A stretch of 64,000 nucleotides of DNA from Eretmocerus hayati. Lineage: Eukaryota; Arthropoda; Insecta; Hymenoptera; Aphelinidae. This document shows positions 1 through 11,673 of this stretch, piece by piece. The notes below the pieces were generated by a model. That model was not told the DNA's origin and did no database searches. It saw nothing but the letters and a program-made list of their open reading frames with translations. The DNA is taken from contig CM056743.1 in the NCBI GenBank assembly GCA_029851415.1, positions 30,764,405 to 30,828,404 on the forward strand, written 5' to 3'. A program made the position numbers and the translations under genes. Numbering within the stretch: position 1 is the first letter of the stretch; each line of letters starts with the position of its first letter.

Positions 1-3000
1 GAATTACGAATATTCGGCTGATTCTCGGAAAATGGGAACAAATTAGTGCTTCTATCATGCTGATTATCGTGACTGATCAGTGACCTGCGTATCACAGCCT
101 TCGGAAGGGAACGATAGTGTTCTCCCAAAAAACAGAGTAATATCTCTTTGCATCTTATTCTCTCTCGTACTCGACGAGTACGCAATCTAAACAGAGACAA
201 GGGAACTTGAAGCTGCTGAAGAAATCCTCCGAAAAATTATCTGGCACATGGCGGACTTTCAAAAATTGCTGGATTCAAAAATGACTGGTGACAATTCTGA
301 TGACATAGATATCATTCTTGAATATTCGTTCAACTGACATTGGTGTACACACGAACCTGGGGATTCGTGGTCGCTTTATTCCCTGATAGTGCCATCGATC
401 TGAAAAGACCTCGATCAAGGAGAATCAGAGAGCGTCCGCGCAAAAAATGGAGAGACAGGGAATATTATTAGTATTCCTTGGATCACGTTGCGCACTTGGC
501 GGGGCTGAGTTCGACATAAACTGGAAAATGGGTGTTCTTCACGAATTGTCACGAACTCAACCTGATAACGAGCAAATAGTATTAGCTCGCTATTTGAAGT
601 AGTTGTCAAACTGAGAATTCTCAATGCATTGCCCGCAATTGCTCATGGGGAAATTCGGGACTCCTCGTGCGACGATGCAGATTGACCACCACGTTGCGCG
701 AACGCTACACGCACACGAGTACCCATTATAATATAGTTTTAGGGAGACCGGGAGGAAGCGGCAAGGAGCTGCCGGAGAGAGTGACCGTATTAGCTTGTGA
801 CGGATTGCGATCGAGGGTGGCCATGCGGGCGAGGACCGATATACTTCACGAGCAGCGATGTGCTGGGAGATAGCATCAACCAGACCGGCTTCTCCAAATT
901 CGTAATTCTCTAATATCTCATTGAATATCATCGACAAATCCTGCGTTTCTCGACCAATCTGACTTTGTCATCGTGTATACCCGCGGAGAATCTATGGAAC
1001 ACTACCACTGACATTTTTGCTGTAACCCAGCTCGTCTGAGTATACGCGAGAGAATCTAAAAGGAGCGGAGGAAACGTGGAGTGACCGCGTTTCTCCTTCA
1101 GCAATGGATAGGGAATTGGTACTTTACGATCACCCAAAACGGCAAGCTCGTCCCATTTTGCTCTAAATCAAGTAGAAGCCGTGACGATTTGTACAAGAAC
1201 ACCCGCTTGCAGTGTTTTTCCCAGATTTTTCAAACTCATCCTCGCCAGGGGCGCATCGTGTGTAAGTGAAACTCGGGCGGGAGTAGAAGGGATAATTCTA
1301 AGAAGCTCGCCCGAAACACCAAGCATCCGAGATTGTCTTAAGACATTCTTACGAGTGCTCCCCAGCTATTCTGGAAGCCTCCCAGGGCCACCGTGCGTAT
1401 CGAAAAAAGGTACTACAATATGGCGCGAGCCACCTGTGTGTCGGTTAAAGCGACGCGTGGGTGCGTGCGGTACAAGGAGAAAAATCCAAAATTGCCGGAG
1501 CGAGAGAGAATCGAAGGGACGGAGAATCCCAGAGAGGAGAAAGCCATCGTGTTTTCTCTGGGCTCCACATATATTTAGGTATTTGGTGTCTCCTTTCGCG
1601 TTGTTATTATGCTTCGTATGAAGACTCCTGCCCTACCGGCCTCTCTTGTCTCTTTGTTTTACCTGTCATGTTACTTCGGCGTCTATATTCCTGTTCCATG
1701 AGAGATGTAATATTTGCTGCAACTATATCACGCGTACGTAGAGCGTAAAGACCTGAATTAAATTTTGAAATTTTTTCGGAAAAATTACGCACGTGGGGCT
1801 GCATCGCACGTCTTTACTTGTAATGCTCAACTTTAGTTATAAATAAAAATAGTGAGGAGATATCCGACAGCTTCCATGATGCCCTAGCAGACGTTCTCTC
1901 GCCCTACGGCAGCAGTTTCTTTCGATTCTTTGAACTTTATTCCTGAAGATGAATCCCTAACATGCGATACAGCACCATGTGCCAAAAAATCTCAGCTGTC
2001 CATCAGTCTATTCGGTTGTTTGATTCAATTCGAATTCAGATCGTATACTTGCAGCAAAAATGCTTCCAATTTGAAGCTTCCCAGATGGCCACCGCGGCGC
2101 TGAAAACAGCTGGGGAGCACTGTCAAGCGGCGCGGGGATAAATCATAGTTGCCAGAACGTGCCGTCGAGACAGGATTGATGAGAAGAAGAGAGGGCAAGT
2201 GGTCAGGTAATCCCTCGTCATTACCCCGACCTTCCTCCTTGCTCTCTATTATTCGCGCTGACACTCTCATTTAATCCAAACCAGGTCTTTCCTCGAATAC
2301 GAAGATTGCAGATAAAGGTACACCAGTGTCAAGGCACATATAGGATCCATAACATTCCTAATCCAAAGTATGGAATCATTCTAGAGAATGCAATCCTCAC
2401 GATTGCTTGAGAGGTGCGGTACACGTCGTTACTGATCAACATGAATGTTTGTTCTGAATGCAAAATTTATGAATCTCGTTCGGGAAGGATAATTATGGAC
2501 GTGGCGAAAGATGTGGGAAACATAATTACCACAAATTCGGTCGTAGGTATCATCCTGATATTCACATCAATAATCGAGATACTCCGTTACTCCAAGACAA
2601 AACTGAATCCCCGATTATGGTTATAATGTTTCTCATGAAGCTCAATACATACAATGAAGTACAAAATGGCGTAGTGATCCCATTCGCGGAACTTCACGAA
2701 CTCAAGAGTGATTAAGTCTCAAAGTGAATATTCAATTGGGTATGTCATCATGTGTCAAATTGAATCAAAAATCGTTTTATAGAATTGTCATGTGGGGAAC
2801 CACCGCAAATCTTAGCTCCGCACTCGATTAGGTTTCTATTAGCGGGGGCCGTAGAAACCGGATTCCATCTTATTCGTTTTTTTTAAATTGAATTATTTTT
2901 CTTGAAGTAACACAGAACGCTAGCATGACTAATTCTGGAAGTGTGTCCACCAATTTATCCAAACTCGGACCACATAAAGAATACATAACCGAGCTAACAT

Positions 3001-3009
3001 TGAGAATCA
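1..3009. other. AT-rich spacer, no gene recognised
   Basis: No reading frame here shows a domain I recognise, and the longest ones (about 146 codons near 1181-1621) have low-complexity, arginine-rich translations typical of chance frames. No LTRs, tandem repeats or RNA-gene boxes were seen. Short inverted matches exist between about 1350 and 2110 (CTCCCCAGCT and its complement), but they do not extend into a clear palindrome. Confidence 0.4.
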
Positions 3010-3258
3010 TCAAGAAACAGAATGATTCACCATACCATCTACTCCCAATACGATGGCTGGTTCGGTTTTTCGCACACCATGTTTGTCTCTCGGCATGCGA
3101 ATTGGGTATGGGTCGTGAGGTTTTTCGGGGTCCCACCCCACTACATCGTCCAAATCGATGTATTTTATTTTATCTCTGTTTCTATCGTCATAAAGTATTT
3201 TCACCGCAGCGATTTTTCGTGAGGCCTTGCCTGCATCATGTGAATCATCTGACGCCAT
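3010..3258 (-). CDS. Possible first coding exon of a BEN-type nuclear protein
   Basis: A minus-strand frame of about 82 codons opens with ATG at 3258, just inside an acceptor-like TTTTCCAG. It reads as a charged N-terminus followed by a segment of the form AVKILYDD...YIDLDDV...WDPEKPHDPYPIRM. That pattern of short hydrophobic strands, acidic turns and an aromatic-proline patch resembles the small barrel-like N-terminal segment of insect proteins that later carry a BEN DNA-binding domain. A donor-like GTATGG lies near the 3' end, before the stop, so the exon may splice onward toward lower coordinates, but no downstream exon was identified. The function is not established. It could be a decayed paralogue or a chance frame; composition and the bordering splice-like signals are the only support. 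Confidence 0.25.
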   Translation of the reverse strand: MASDDSHDAGKASRKIAAVKILYDDRNRDKIKYIDLDDVVGWDPEKPHDPYPIRMPRDKHGVRKTEPAIVLGVDGMVNHSVS

Positions 3259-3299
3259 GCCTGGAAAATTGAATAATTTATCATGCGACCACAACAGAT

Positions 3300-4188
3300 C
3301 GTCACCACCCCCACATCATTCAATGTCAATACACCATGACCGTAGGTTGTGAATCATTAACCTCATCATGAAACAGCATTTGTTATTGGAACCGGTATCA
3401 ATATATCGTCGGTGGATGGATATTTCACCCAGTATCAGGAAGGGAAAGGTCAAAAAACTAATCAGTTCTTGAACCCAGCTCATTCAATAGGGAAGTGCAC
3501 AGTAATTCTCCCTCGAGGTAACTCCGTTTCACGGCGTGACACTGTCGGAACAAAGTTTGCCTTAAATTTCGCCTAAAACTGGAAGCAGGGTTCCATTTGT
3601 GATGCCGAAAGATGTAAAAATTCTATCGACAGAAAATCGAAAGTGCTCCTTCTTGCGATTCACGCGATTAATTGTCCATTTTTGCAATAACTCAGATTGT
3701 GTTGCGAAGACCGCCCCTTGAGCTAGGAGTACAATCACGTAAGTTATGGATAAGGAACAATATACAGATATGTGCGTTCGTTGATATGTATTGACGTAGT
3801 CTACGTCCGTGGCTTGAAGGAATCGCAGATGTGCGAAAATTGAATGTGTAAGGGATAGTGAGTTATCGCTATACAGGCCACGGTGCCGCATAGCTTCCGT
3901 TCTCGTTCATATTACTATTATTATGATAGTGAGAGAATCCATCAGACCTATAAGTTGTGATGAACGGTCGACTATTCTCACTATATCAGTTGTCCGCTTC
4001 TAGCAAACACGCAACCATCATTTTCATTGATTTTGTTCATTGTTTTCATTGACTATTCGCGGATGTGCCGACTGCCGTACCGTTTCTGTGGAGCTGAGAT
4101 ACATTATAAAAATGAAGGATTGTTCCAAATAAGGTCTAATCTGCTCCAGAGGTTTGAAGAGACCCGCTGGAACATGCTGCCCGACTCC
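3300..4188. other. Spacer without recognisable gene
   Basis: Only short frames with no domain similarity. Nothing repetitive was seen apart from the start of the palindrome that follows. Confidence 0.4.
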
Positions 4189-4849
4189 TGCATTTTCACG
4201 AAAAATTTGTAGAGACGAAAGTTGTAGAACATAAAATTTCCTACAAAATAGGTCGTAACAAATTTCCCGGAAACCCAAAGCCTGTGGCAGAAGATGCGCG
4301 AAAACCGTTGCGCGGGCTTATTATGGGCTTATGTGGGGCAGCAAACGAGGCGCTACTAAACTCGCTGCCAATTTGACAGGGTATCGATGCAGGGCTCGGG
4401 GACCAAATGCATCTTGAAGAGGTTAGAATTTTCTTCGAAATGAAACAGAACGTATCTCGCTAAGAACGCAGCCTTTCGAGTATGGCTCAGAAGAGAATAA
4501 AGAATGTCAAAACGATATTTTCGCAGGAGAACGGCCCGCGCGGCGCTCAGAATCTGCATTTCCCCTTCTTCCTCACAAAACAACAGAAAATCTTCGTACT
4601 CAGCGAGAAATTTCATCCTCTTCGAATGCACTTGGTCACCTAGCCTTAAATTGACAACTGTCAAAGTGGCAGCAAGTTCAGGAGCGCTGCATCAGCTGCC
4701 CCATACAAGACCATGTTAAGCGTGCGCAACGGTTTTCGCGCACTCCCCGCCATAGGCTTGGGTTTTCCGGGAGATTTGTGAGGACCCTCTCTGTAGGGAA
4801 TTTTACGTTCTACAACGTTGGTCTCCACAAATTTCTCGTGAAAATGCAT
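4189..4849. repeat. 660-bp imperfect palindrome (foldback-like)
   Basis: The left boundary TGCATTTTCACG (4189-4200) is answered by CGTGAAAATGCA at 4838-4849. Long stretches between match as inverted repeats, including TTTGTAGAGAC / GTCTCCACAAA and GCGCGAAAACCGTTGCGC-like blocks in both arms. Arms are roughly 270-300 bp around a centre near 4519. There is no transposase frame inside, so this is a non-autonomous foldback or MITE of unknown superfamily. Confidence 0.6.
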
Positions 4850-5133
4850 ATTTTCCGAATTTCTTGCAAAAAAACTCAATTTTGTACTGAAAAGTTTCAA
4901 TAACAAAAAAACGTTGGGGTTTTCGGGACAGCGTCCTCGTGCATTCCATCTGGCGCCTCAAAATACATAAGAATTCACCTTCAAACCGTCTGGAATGGAA
5001 ATTTGTTACTCAGACCCCCCAGCGCCTAGACTATACCCCATATACACACAAAATGGCCATCCAAATCAATGTCAATTATATGCCATTGTGTTTTCTCCTG
5101 AAAGCTACCCCAATTGAAAATACGCTGCTAATA

Positions 5134-5342
5134 GTACATTATGATACAAGGGCGCAAACGATGGTTTTCGCATTTCGAGTGACTTTTTTAGGCCCGAGCC
5201 GCAGGCGAGGGTCTAAATAGTCACGAGAAAGCGAAAACCATTGCGCCCGAGTGTCATACTATGGTTTTTGATCTTCTGTGAGCAAATGATAAGCGAAAAA
5301 CAGTGTGCAAATGACTCATTTGCGCACAGACGATCAAAAATG
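5134..5342 (+). repeat. Twin-hairpin element, copy 1
   Basis: Two hairpins stand side by side. The first is bounded by GGGCGCAAACGATGGTTTTC and its complement, with GGCCCGAGCCGCAGGCGAGG (5191-5210) at its tip. The second runs from TTTTTGATCTTCTGTGAG to CGCACAGACGATCAAAAA. A second member with the same order of parts lies inverted at 15948-16157, and 22 bases of the tip are identical in the two. No coding capacity; family unknown. Confidence 0.65.
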
Positions 5343-5483
5343 ATATTAGCAGAATGCTTTCTCACGTCGAAATGTGCTTACCTTTGTAGACCGAAGAAGG
5401 TTGAGGAGAAACCGCGGACGAAAAATCATAGAATTCATTCCATGACAACAGATTTCCATCACAATTTACCATTCAGATCATTT

Positions 5484-6478
5484 GTTCATTCTAAAAATCT
5501 TCACTCATAGCAAATCGGCTTTGACCATTTTGTTCCTCTCACCGAAATTTTCTTATTGTAGGTAACGGTCTTTCCTCCAGGCTTATCCTTGGTCCTACAC
5601 GAATTTAACTTTTTCTGTCGTTGTCAGTGTCCGTGTGTATGTGTGTCTGTGCAACTTCATTTTTCGTCCACGGTTTCTCCTCAGCCTTTGGACCGATCTT
5701 TCTCAAATTTATGTGAGTGGTAGAACACCATGTAAAGATGTGCTGGAAAGATTTATAGCGCAATCTATTGAACAGTTCTCGATTAATGAGTATCGGAAAA
5801 TAAGAATGTTAAACTTTTCAAGAAATTATTAGGAAATTTTAGAATTTATGTCTAGAAAAACTTTATAAGGGAAGTTGAGGTGACCTAATAAAATGTTCAT
5901 CTGGCCATCCTTGATAGATTGGTTAATACGGAATCCGTGAAACTGTATGGGAAAAGAAATGTACATGATTTTTTTTTCATTGATGGAAGATTCATGAATT
6001 TACTCGGTAGAGATAGATATGAATGGAAATTCCACATTAACCAATTGACAGAAAATGATGAAAAAATGGTTGTTTAAGTGACGCAAAATTTGATGTGTTG
6101 ATTCTGAGAAAAGATATTTGAATATAAAATAATCGATTTTTGGAAAATTTTGACATTTTCATTTTCCGACACTCATTAATCGAGAACTGTTTAATAGATT
6201 GGGCTATAAATACTTTCAGCTTATCTTTACATGGTGCTCTACCACTCACATAAATTTGACAAAGATCGGTCGAAAGGCTGAGGAGAAACCGTGGACGAAA
6301 AATGAAGTTGCACAGACACACATACAAACTGACACGGACAACGACAGAGAAAGTTAAATTCGTGGATGACCAGGGATAAGCCTGGAGGAAAAACCGTGAC
6401 TTACAATAGATAGATATCGGCAAGAGGAACAAAATGGTGAAAACCGATTCGCTATGAGTGAAGATTTTTAGAATGACA
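5484..6478. repeat. 1-kb inverted repeat with ~300-bp spacer
   Basis: Left arm from GTTCATTCTAAAAATCTTCA (5484) to about 5830 is repeated in inverse orientation at about 6130-6478. Matching blocks include CCTCCAGGCTTATCC, CAACTTCATTTTTCGTCCAC and the CTCGATTAATGAGT region. Both arms translate to similar nonsense frames (for example LCNFIFRPRFLLSL), which explains the apparent paralogous reading frames here. The spacer has no gene. Confidence 0.65.
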
Positions 6479-8440
6479 AATTAATTCGAGTGAAAAAATT
6501 GAGCGAAAATATCTTGTCACGAATACAACCCTTTCTCTTTGATAAAACACAAGGCATTGTGAACGGTCCAGTAGGTTCCGAGATACCGTTAAAAATTCCG
6601 AGCGCTCGAGTTTGAAGGGCGCGATTCAATTTCTGCGCGGCCCGCCACGCTGCCGCGAGGGTACCTCCACTATTCGACCTTTCAATTTTTTTCAAGCGAG
6701 CTAAAGGAAATATCAACTTTCCCCTGCTGGGACGAGGACACAAGTCAAGGTATTTGAACCAAAAAATCTTTTTATGAGACTTTGAACAATTTTCCACTAT
6801 TTCTCAAGAAGTTCGGCCCTTGATATTTCATTAAAAACTCGAGATCTGTTCGATCGGTTCAAGGGTCGTAGAGCAATGTTTTTTTCTCAATCTAGAGCAG
6901 AATTACTCCTACACCACCCAAGCACAAATTTTACCATATTGATTACTCGCGGAATTGTGTGCAAAGTAAACTCAAGAAATTCCGATTTTTATAAACAATT
7001 GGCCTCAGAGCGTTATTGTTGTAACAAGGTGACCAGTTTCATGATTGCATGTTGTAGTTGAAGGTTCCAGGAAGCTCTCTGATTTTTTGCGACAACTTGA
7101 AAGCACTTGGAAAATTTTTACGGCTATTGCAAAAAACAACTATTTGGGATAAACGATTAGAATAGTGTCTCTGTTCATCGACCGATTGCTCTGATTGATT
7201 TTTACATATAGTACTCTGTAAGGCCTACATTTTCCAACAAGTACACATCAATCGATTGGCTTTTCTCAAAATGAAAAATGATGGAAATTTTCGACATATT
7301 TCAGCTATGTTGCTAATTATCTCGGGTTAGGCCGAAGTTTGATACATGGTTTTTTTCCAGTTTAGAAAATTTCATTGCCTACATGATGGTACCACAAGGA
7401 ACAATCCAAATATTATAACAACTCCTGGGATGCAAAATAATGGGAAAAAATACAAAACTTTTTACTTTTTTGTTGTTGTAACTTTTCCACACCCCTGGAG
7501 TTGTATCATTTTATGGCGGGGTCTTCACTAGGGTATTCCGGACCCAAAAAAATACCATCCTACAGCAGTCATGCGTAGTTCAAAGTCTAGAATTACTGTC
7601 CTGTTCCGATTTTACGCGACATTTTAGGCAAACTCTTCCCCGCCGTTGGCACTCCTTGGTCTTGTTGGCCACGTGGAAAATTGGTGAAATGGAATGAATG
7701 TACATCCCCGTGTGGTGCAGAGTGAGCTACAATGACAACATATCAAAGATTGTCCGAGACTCTTCAACATTTGGTGTATTTTTGCCACCTTTCAATAGCT
7801 CACAAGCCTACATCGCTCCCATTTTGCGATTCTAATCATGGATTCTGGAAGTTGTAACTTTCACGTCTAGTTAAGTATTCTAAAAGACACCCCAACGTTC
7901 ACCGAAAATTCATGACCGAATTTTTCAAAAATTCACGAAATGTTACGCAAGACTTTGTCCTGTAACTCCTTTAGCAAATTTTTTCAGATGAGCCACATAA
8001 GAGGTTTTGTTCTTAGAGCCTTCAAAGCAGTTGTATAAAAATTTCAGCCATGTACATAGCATTTTTCTACATCTTCACTTTTAGAGTCCAAAAGTTAAAA
8101 GTTTTTAGGAATTCTCTATATACGGTTCCATATTGTTCCAAAAAATTGTCTGCATATATTTTGGAACATATCATCACTCAACATGAAAAAAGAATGGAAA
8201 CATTTGGTATAGCCATGCAGGGCATTAATTTGCATCTTCTGGATTTTGAGGACTGAAACGTGTAAGTTTGCGCAATAACCCCCATATGCCACGTCGAGTC
8301 GTGCACTAAATCCCAAAATAAAATCAGTTTTCCCCGGGCACCCCAATTCTCGACGAAAACGCAGTTCCTGAAACCAGGTTATTCTACATCCAAATATGTG
8401 ATTTGAAAATTTCTATTTCTGGTGGTGAATTTGATACAGT
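6479..8440. other. AT-rich spacer, nothing recognised
   Basis: Short frames only. No domain, tandem repeat or clear inverted repeat was recognised. Confidence 0.35.
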
Positions 8441-8445
8441 AACCA

Positions 8446-8600
8446 GGGGGACACTCGTGTTCAAGGAGTCAATGTGGTACTTATGATAAACAACTGAATA
8501 TTGAACTCGTGATCGACAACCACATTGAGTCGTTGACCACGAGTACAACATTGAGTTCTCAAGCATGTGTCTCACCCTGGGAACTGGATCAGGATCACCG
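8446..8600 (+). repeat. Short 26-bp minisatellite with inverted units, copy 1
   Basis: Several degenerate units of the form TCGTGATCGAGAACTCAAGG occur in both orientations, for example TCGTGATCGACAACCACATT followed by inverse units ending GACCACGAG. The block ends CACCCTGGGAACTGGATCAGG, trimmed here to CTGGGAACTGGATCAGGATC, which resembles the end of the larger array at 35697-36075 in the same orientation. Confidence 0.5.
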
Positions 8601-10880
8601 GGTCAGGAAATTTTCAGTCACATGGACAGATAACTAATCAGCTTAAGAAGTTTACATGCCAAACATAGTTGAAATGAATGAACATAGAATGGGATATTCC
8701 TGTTGACCCATTAGATGGAATATGGTATTTACTTTTGTAAAAAGTTGGATGCAACCCATGAGGGAACCCCAGGGCCATCATTTTGGTGTTGCGGTCCCAT
8801 CTAAACTAGTGCAGAACAGAGGTTCACTGCTCTCGGTTGACTAGCATACTGCATATCACCAACTGTGTGACGATTATGAATGATGAGCCATGGAGAAACT
8901 TGATATACGTAGATATAAGCATACAGGCATTATGAAGGGGATAAAATAATAGCTTGTATCAAATTTGTGAGATGATATCAATGAATGGGTAAAATATAGT
9001 CAAGATCTCAACAAGGTCTGTGAAAATTTTGGAAATGAGAGCAACTCACTGCCCAAGAACAAACAATTCAAAATATTCACTAGCAAATCCACTGCTGTGA
9101 TATTGGAGTATATGCTCTTGACAGAGCAGAAGAGGAATTTAAACATTCCATATTATTGGCCATTTATGATAGTCCAGAATCATTTTTTCACAGACAGAAT
9201 GAAGCCATGAAAAAACGTATTCGATTATGTATCTTCAGTGTTTCCCTTCAACATATGCAATGATTTGATAAATTTTTGTAAATATCACTATTATTATGAA
9301 CTTGTTGTGACATTGATAAAGATGAGATGGAGGTTAATGTGAGAATTATGATTTGGATGTTCTCAAATCTGTTACTAACAGCATTTGCCAGTTCTAATCC
9401 ACACTAGTTGTATGTCGACTCTGGTGTGCAAATCAACCTTCAGCGAATGATCAGACAACGACCTCTTTCAACAGAAACTTATTGAATGGATCGAGTTACT
9501 AATCTCAATCTGGGGAATATTCATATTCACCCATTGAGATATCAACTCCAGTCTACTGTAATTGACATTATAAAAAAAAAAAAACTTTAACATGACCTAG
9601 CTGAAGCAGTTTGAAATAAAAGAGACGAGTTATAATTTCTCATTTTTTGGAAAGGCTTGATACAGCTAGTCGTGGTTCATCCCTGAAAATAGGGGGTTGA
9701 ATTCCACCACTCTTATTTGGCAAAATACATGAGTGATTCTTTTGCAGAATGGTATGATGTCACTTAACCTGACAACAACAAGGGGCGGGGTTGGGTGATT
9801 GTTTTATCAGGGTTGCATCTTCCTAATGTTCACCATAGTCATAATTAGTCCATCAGGAAGGAATCGTTGCCCTGGGAGAAGTATATCTTCACTAATAGAG
9901 AGGGGGTTTTTGTTACCATATAATCAAGAGCCTGATGGGGACGCTGTAACCCAAGTCTATGTGATACTCTTCAAAATATACCAACCCCAGGAGTGACTTC
10001 CCAGGTAGAAACTAGGATCACGGGCAAAAATTAATTATTCCACTCACCTCACACTTAATTAATTTTTGCAGTAAGATCGTCACGCTGGTAATTTCTCAAA
10101 GCGGCTATACCCATGGCCATACCAAGAACAAGAAGACTTAGGGTGTGCGTGCAATGATCGGATGTTACATTTCGAACGCCTGAAGCTGTTTTTACAAGTA
10201 TGCGAGCAGATTCCAATTTTCTTCATTCGAGTTCTGCGGAATTATAAACTCATCTGTAGGCAATCACATGAGAATGTTAGTGATATATCACCAGAATCTC
10301 TTGTAAGTTCAGTTCTGAGAAAGAAGAAGAAATCAATATTACATTTCGCAAAATCTCATGGAAATCCGACTGTATTTTCCAAATGTCTCAACTTAAATCT
10401 CCGATAGTATACGGCTCAGAATATTTGCCTTAATTTTCGTCCATGAAATTCACTTAATGGGTAGAAAATGATGAAGATTCATACATCGAAGTTCTGAGAT
10501 CACAGCGCATGCGCGACTGTTGTCTTCCGAATCTCCAGGATACGTTGCACGTTCATAGTTTTTATAAGGAATGATGTTGAATCGATCAAATATCATGGAT
10601 TCCTGGCTGGGGCGATATCTCTCCGGGTATAAAATGACTATAAAAAACATTCACGGATTTCATAATTGGAGATCACTCATGAAGAATCCCCCGTACGAGT
10701 GCCACATTGTCAGACAATTTTTCCATTGAACGAAAGGTGAAGGAAATAAATTTAGGGTTTGTTCGAGCGAGTACAAAATGATACACTACTTTGCTTATAA
10801 ATTCGGGCAACTTCATGGAACATATAATATGACTGAACTTGCTCCGAGTGTGATTACCAATTCTAACTGACGCCACGTTT
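8601..10880. other. Spacer; possible promoter side of the transposase gene
   Basis: No coding region recognised. There is a short poly(A) tract near 9572-9585. The right end precedes the candidate leader exon at 10.9 kb. No convincing TATA or initiator element could be picked out, and no CACTA-type terminal motif was found that would mark the left end of the element. Confidence 0.3.
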
Positions 10881-10882
10881 GT

Positions 10883-10979
10883 GTGAAAACCACGCTGGAC
10901 TTTCCGGTCTTTTCACCAATGCAAGCATTGTCATTCCTCAATAAATCGTCAATTGCCTGGAAACTTATTGCATCAAGAG
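10883..10979 (+). other. Candidate untranslated leader exon of the CACTA-like gene
   Basis: The segment ends AAGAG followed by GTAAGT, a strong splice donor at 10980. The matching acceptor TTGTTTCAG ends at 11284, seven bases before the ATG of the next exon, giving an intron of about 305 bp. The upstream boundary is arbitrary because the transcription start is not visible. The ATG inside this segment would read out of frame with the downstream protein. Confidence 0.35.
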
Positions 10980-11291
10980 GTAAGTGCTGTCATTCATCGT
11001 TAATTTTAACTCACTTGATTATTTCACGTCAATTTTTTTTTCTTCAACTGCCGGCTCGGGAAGTGAATTCTAATACTGAGTAGCGTGTAATAATGTCTGT
11101 AGAATCCACCCAGTATCTGATCTGTAAAATTGAACTTGATGAAACGGCATCATGAGAGCGTAGCTTGGTTCTGGTGCATGTGGCTTATGTAGATTTTGTT
11201 GCGTCATATATTGAATTATTCAATGGAGGCAAAATATAACTACCTTTAACCAAGCTTGAACCTAAGTTGATAACATTGTTTCAGGTTCACT

Positions 11292-11393
11292 ATGGCGGAA
11301 GATCCATCCAGCCAGAGACACTGGTACACTGGGAAAAAAAAACCAAAATCAACTCGTAATCGGCAACGCCAACAAAATGTCATTGACTCTGAT
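11292..11393 (+). CDS. Candidate first coding exon of a CACTA-like transposase gene
   Basis: ATG lies seven bases after the acceptor TTGTTTCAG. The exon encodes 34 residues, rich in lysine, arginine, glutamine and asparagine, and ends at GAT before GTGAGT, a good donor in phase 0. The intron (11394-11466) is 73 bp and closes with CTGCAG. Basic, glutamine-rich starts followed by acidic serine/threonine runs are common at the N-termini of animal CACTA-type transposases. No domain is visible in this exon alone. Its assignment to the transposase at 33 kb rests on matching intron phase, strand, composition and absence of another partner, so the link is inferred; it could instead belong to a separate broken copy. 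Confidence 0.45.
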
Positions 11394-11466
11394 GTGAGTA
11401 TTCGAATGTTTCGATTTTATCATATTTATCAAAGTACTCATTCTTACGCAAGTAAATTTCCTGCAG

Positions 11467-11673
11467 ACAACAGTAGATGATACTTGTTCAGATGCAGTAC
11501 CAAGTAGTAATAGTTCTGTAAGCAGGGAAACATCAGATTCTACAATGACACAAGAATCATCTAATGAAACAAGTGATCAAGAAGCGTTGCCAAATATCCA
11601 AGAACAAGCACAAGATTTGAGAGCTTTGGCAAATCAAAATGGATCTGGCATTGAAGAGATGGTAGATGTGCAG
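11467..11673 (+). CDS. Candidate second coding exon of the CACTA-like gene
   Basis: The exon is exactly 69 codons, phase 0 at both ends: acceptor CTGCAG before it and donor CAG|GTAAAA after it. The translation is dominated by serine, threonine, aspartate, glutamate and glutamine and is probably disordered, ending near GIEEMVDVQ. The next in-phase exon with the same acidic, serine-rich style begins at 33053. If they are joined, the intron would be about 21.4 kb and would hold the BEL element and most of the palindromes in this window. No ordered domain or catalytic motif is present here. Confidence 0.45.
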
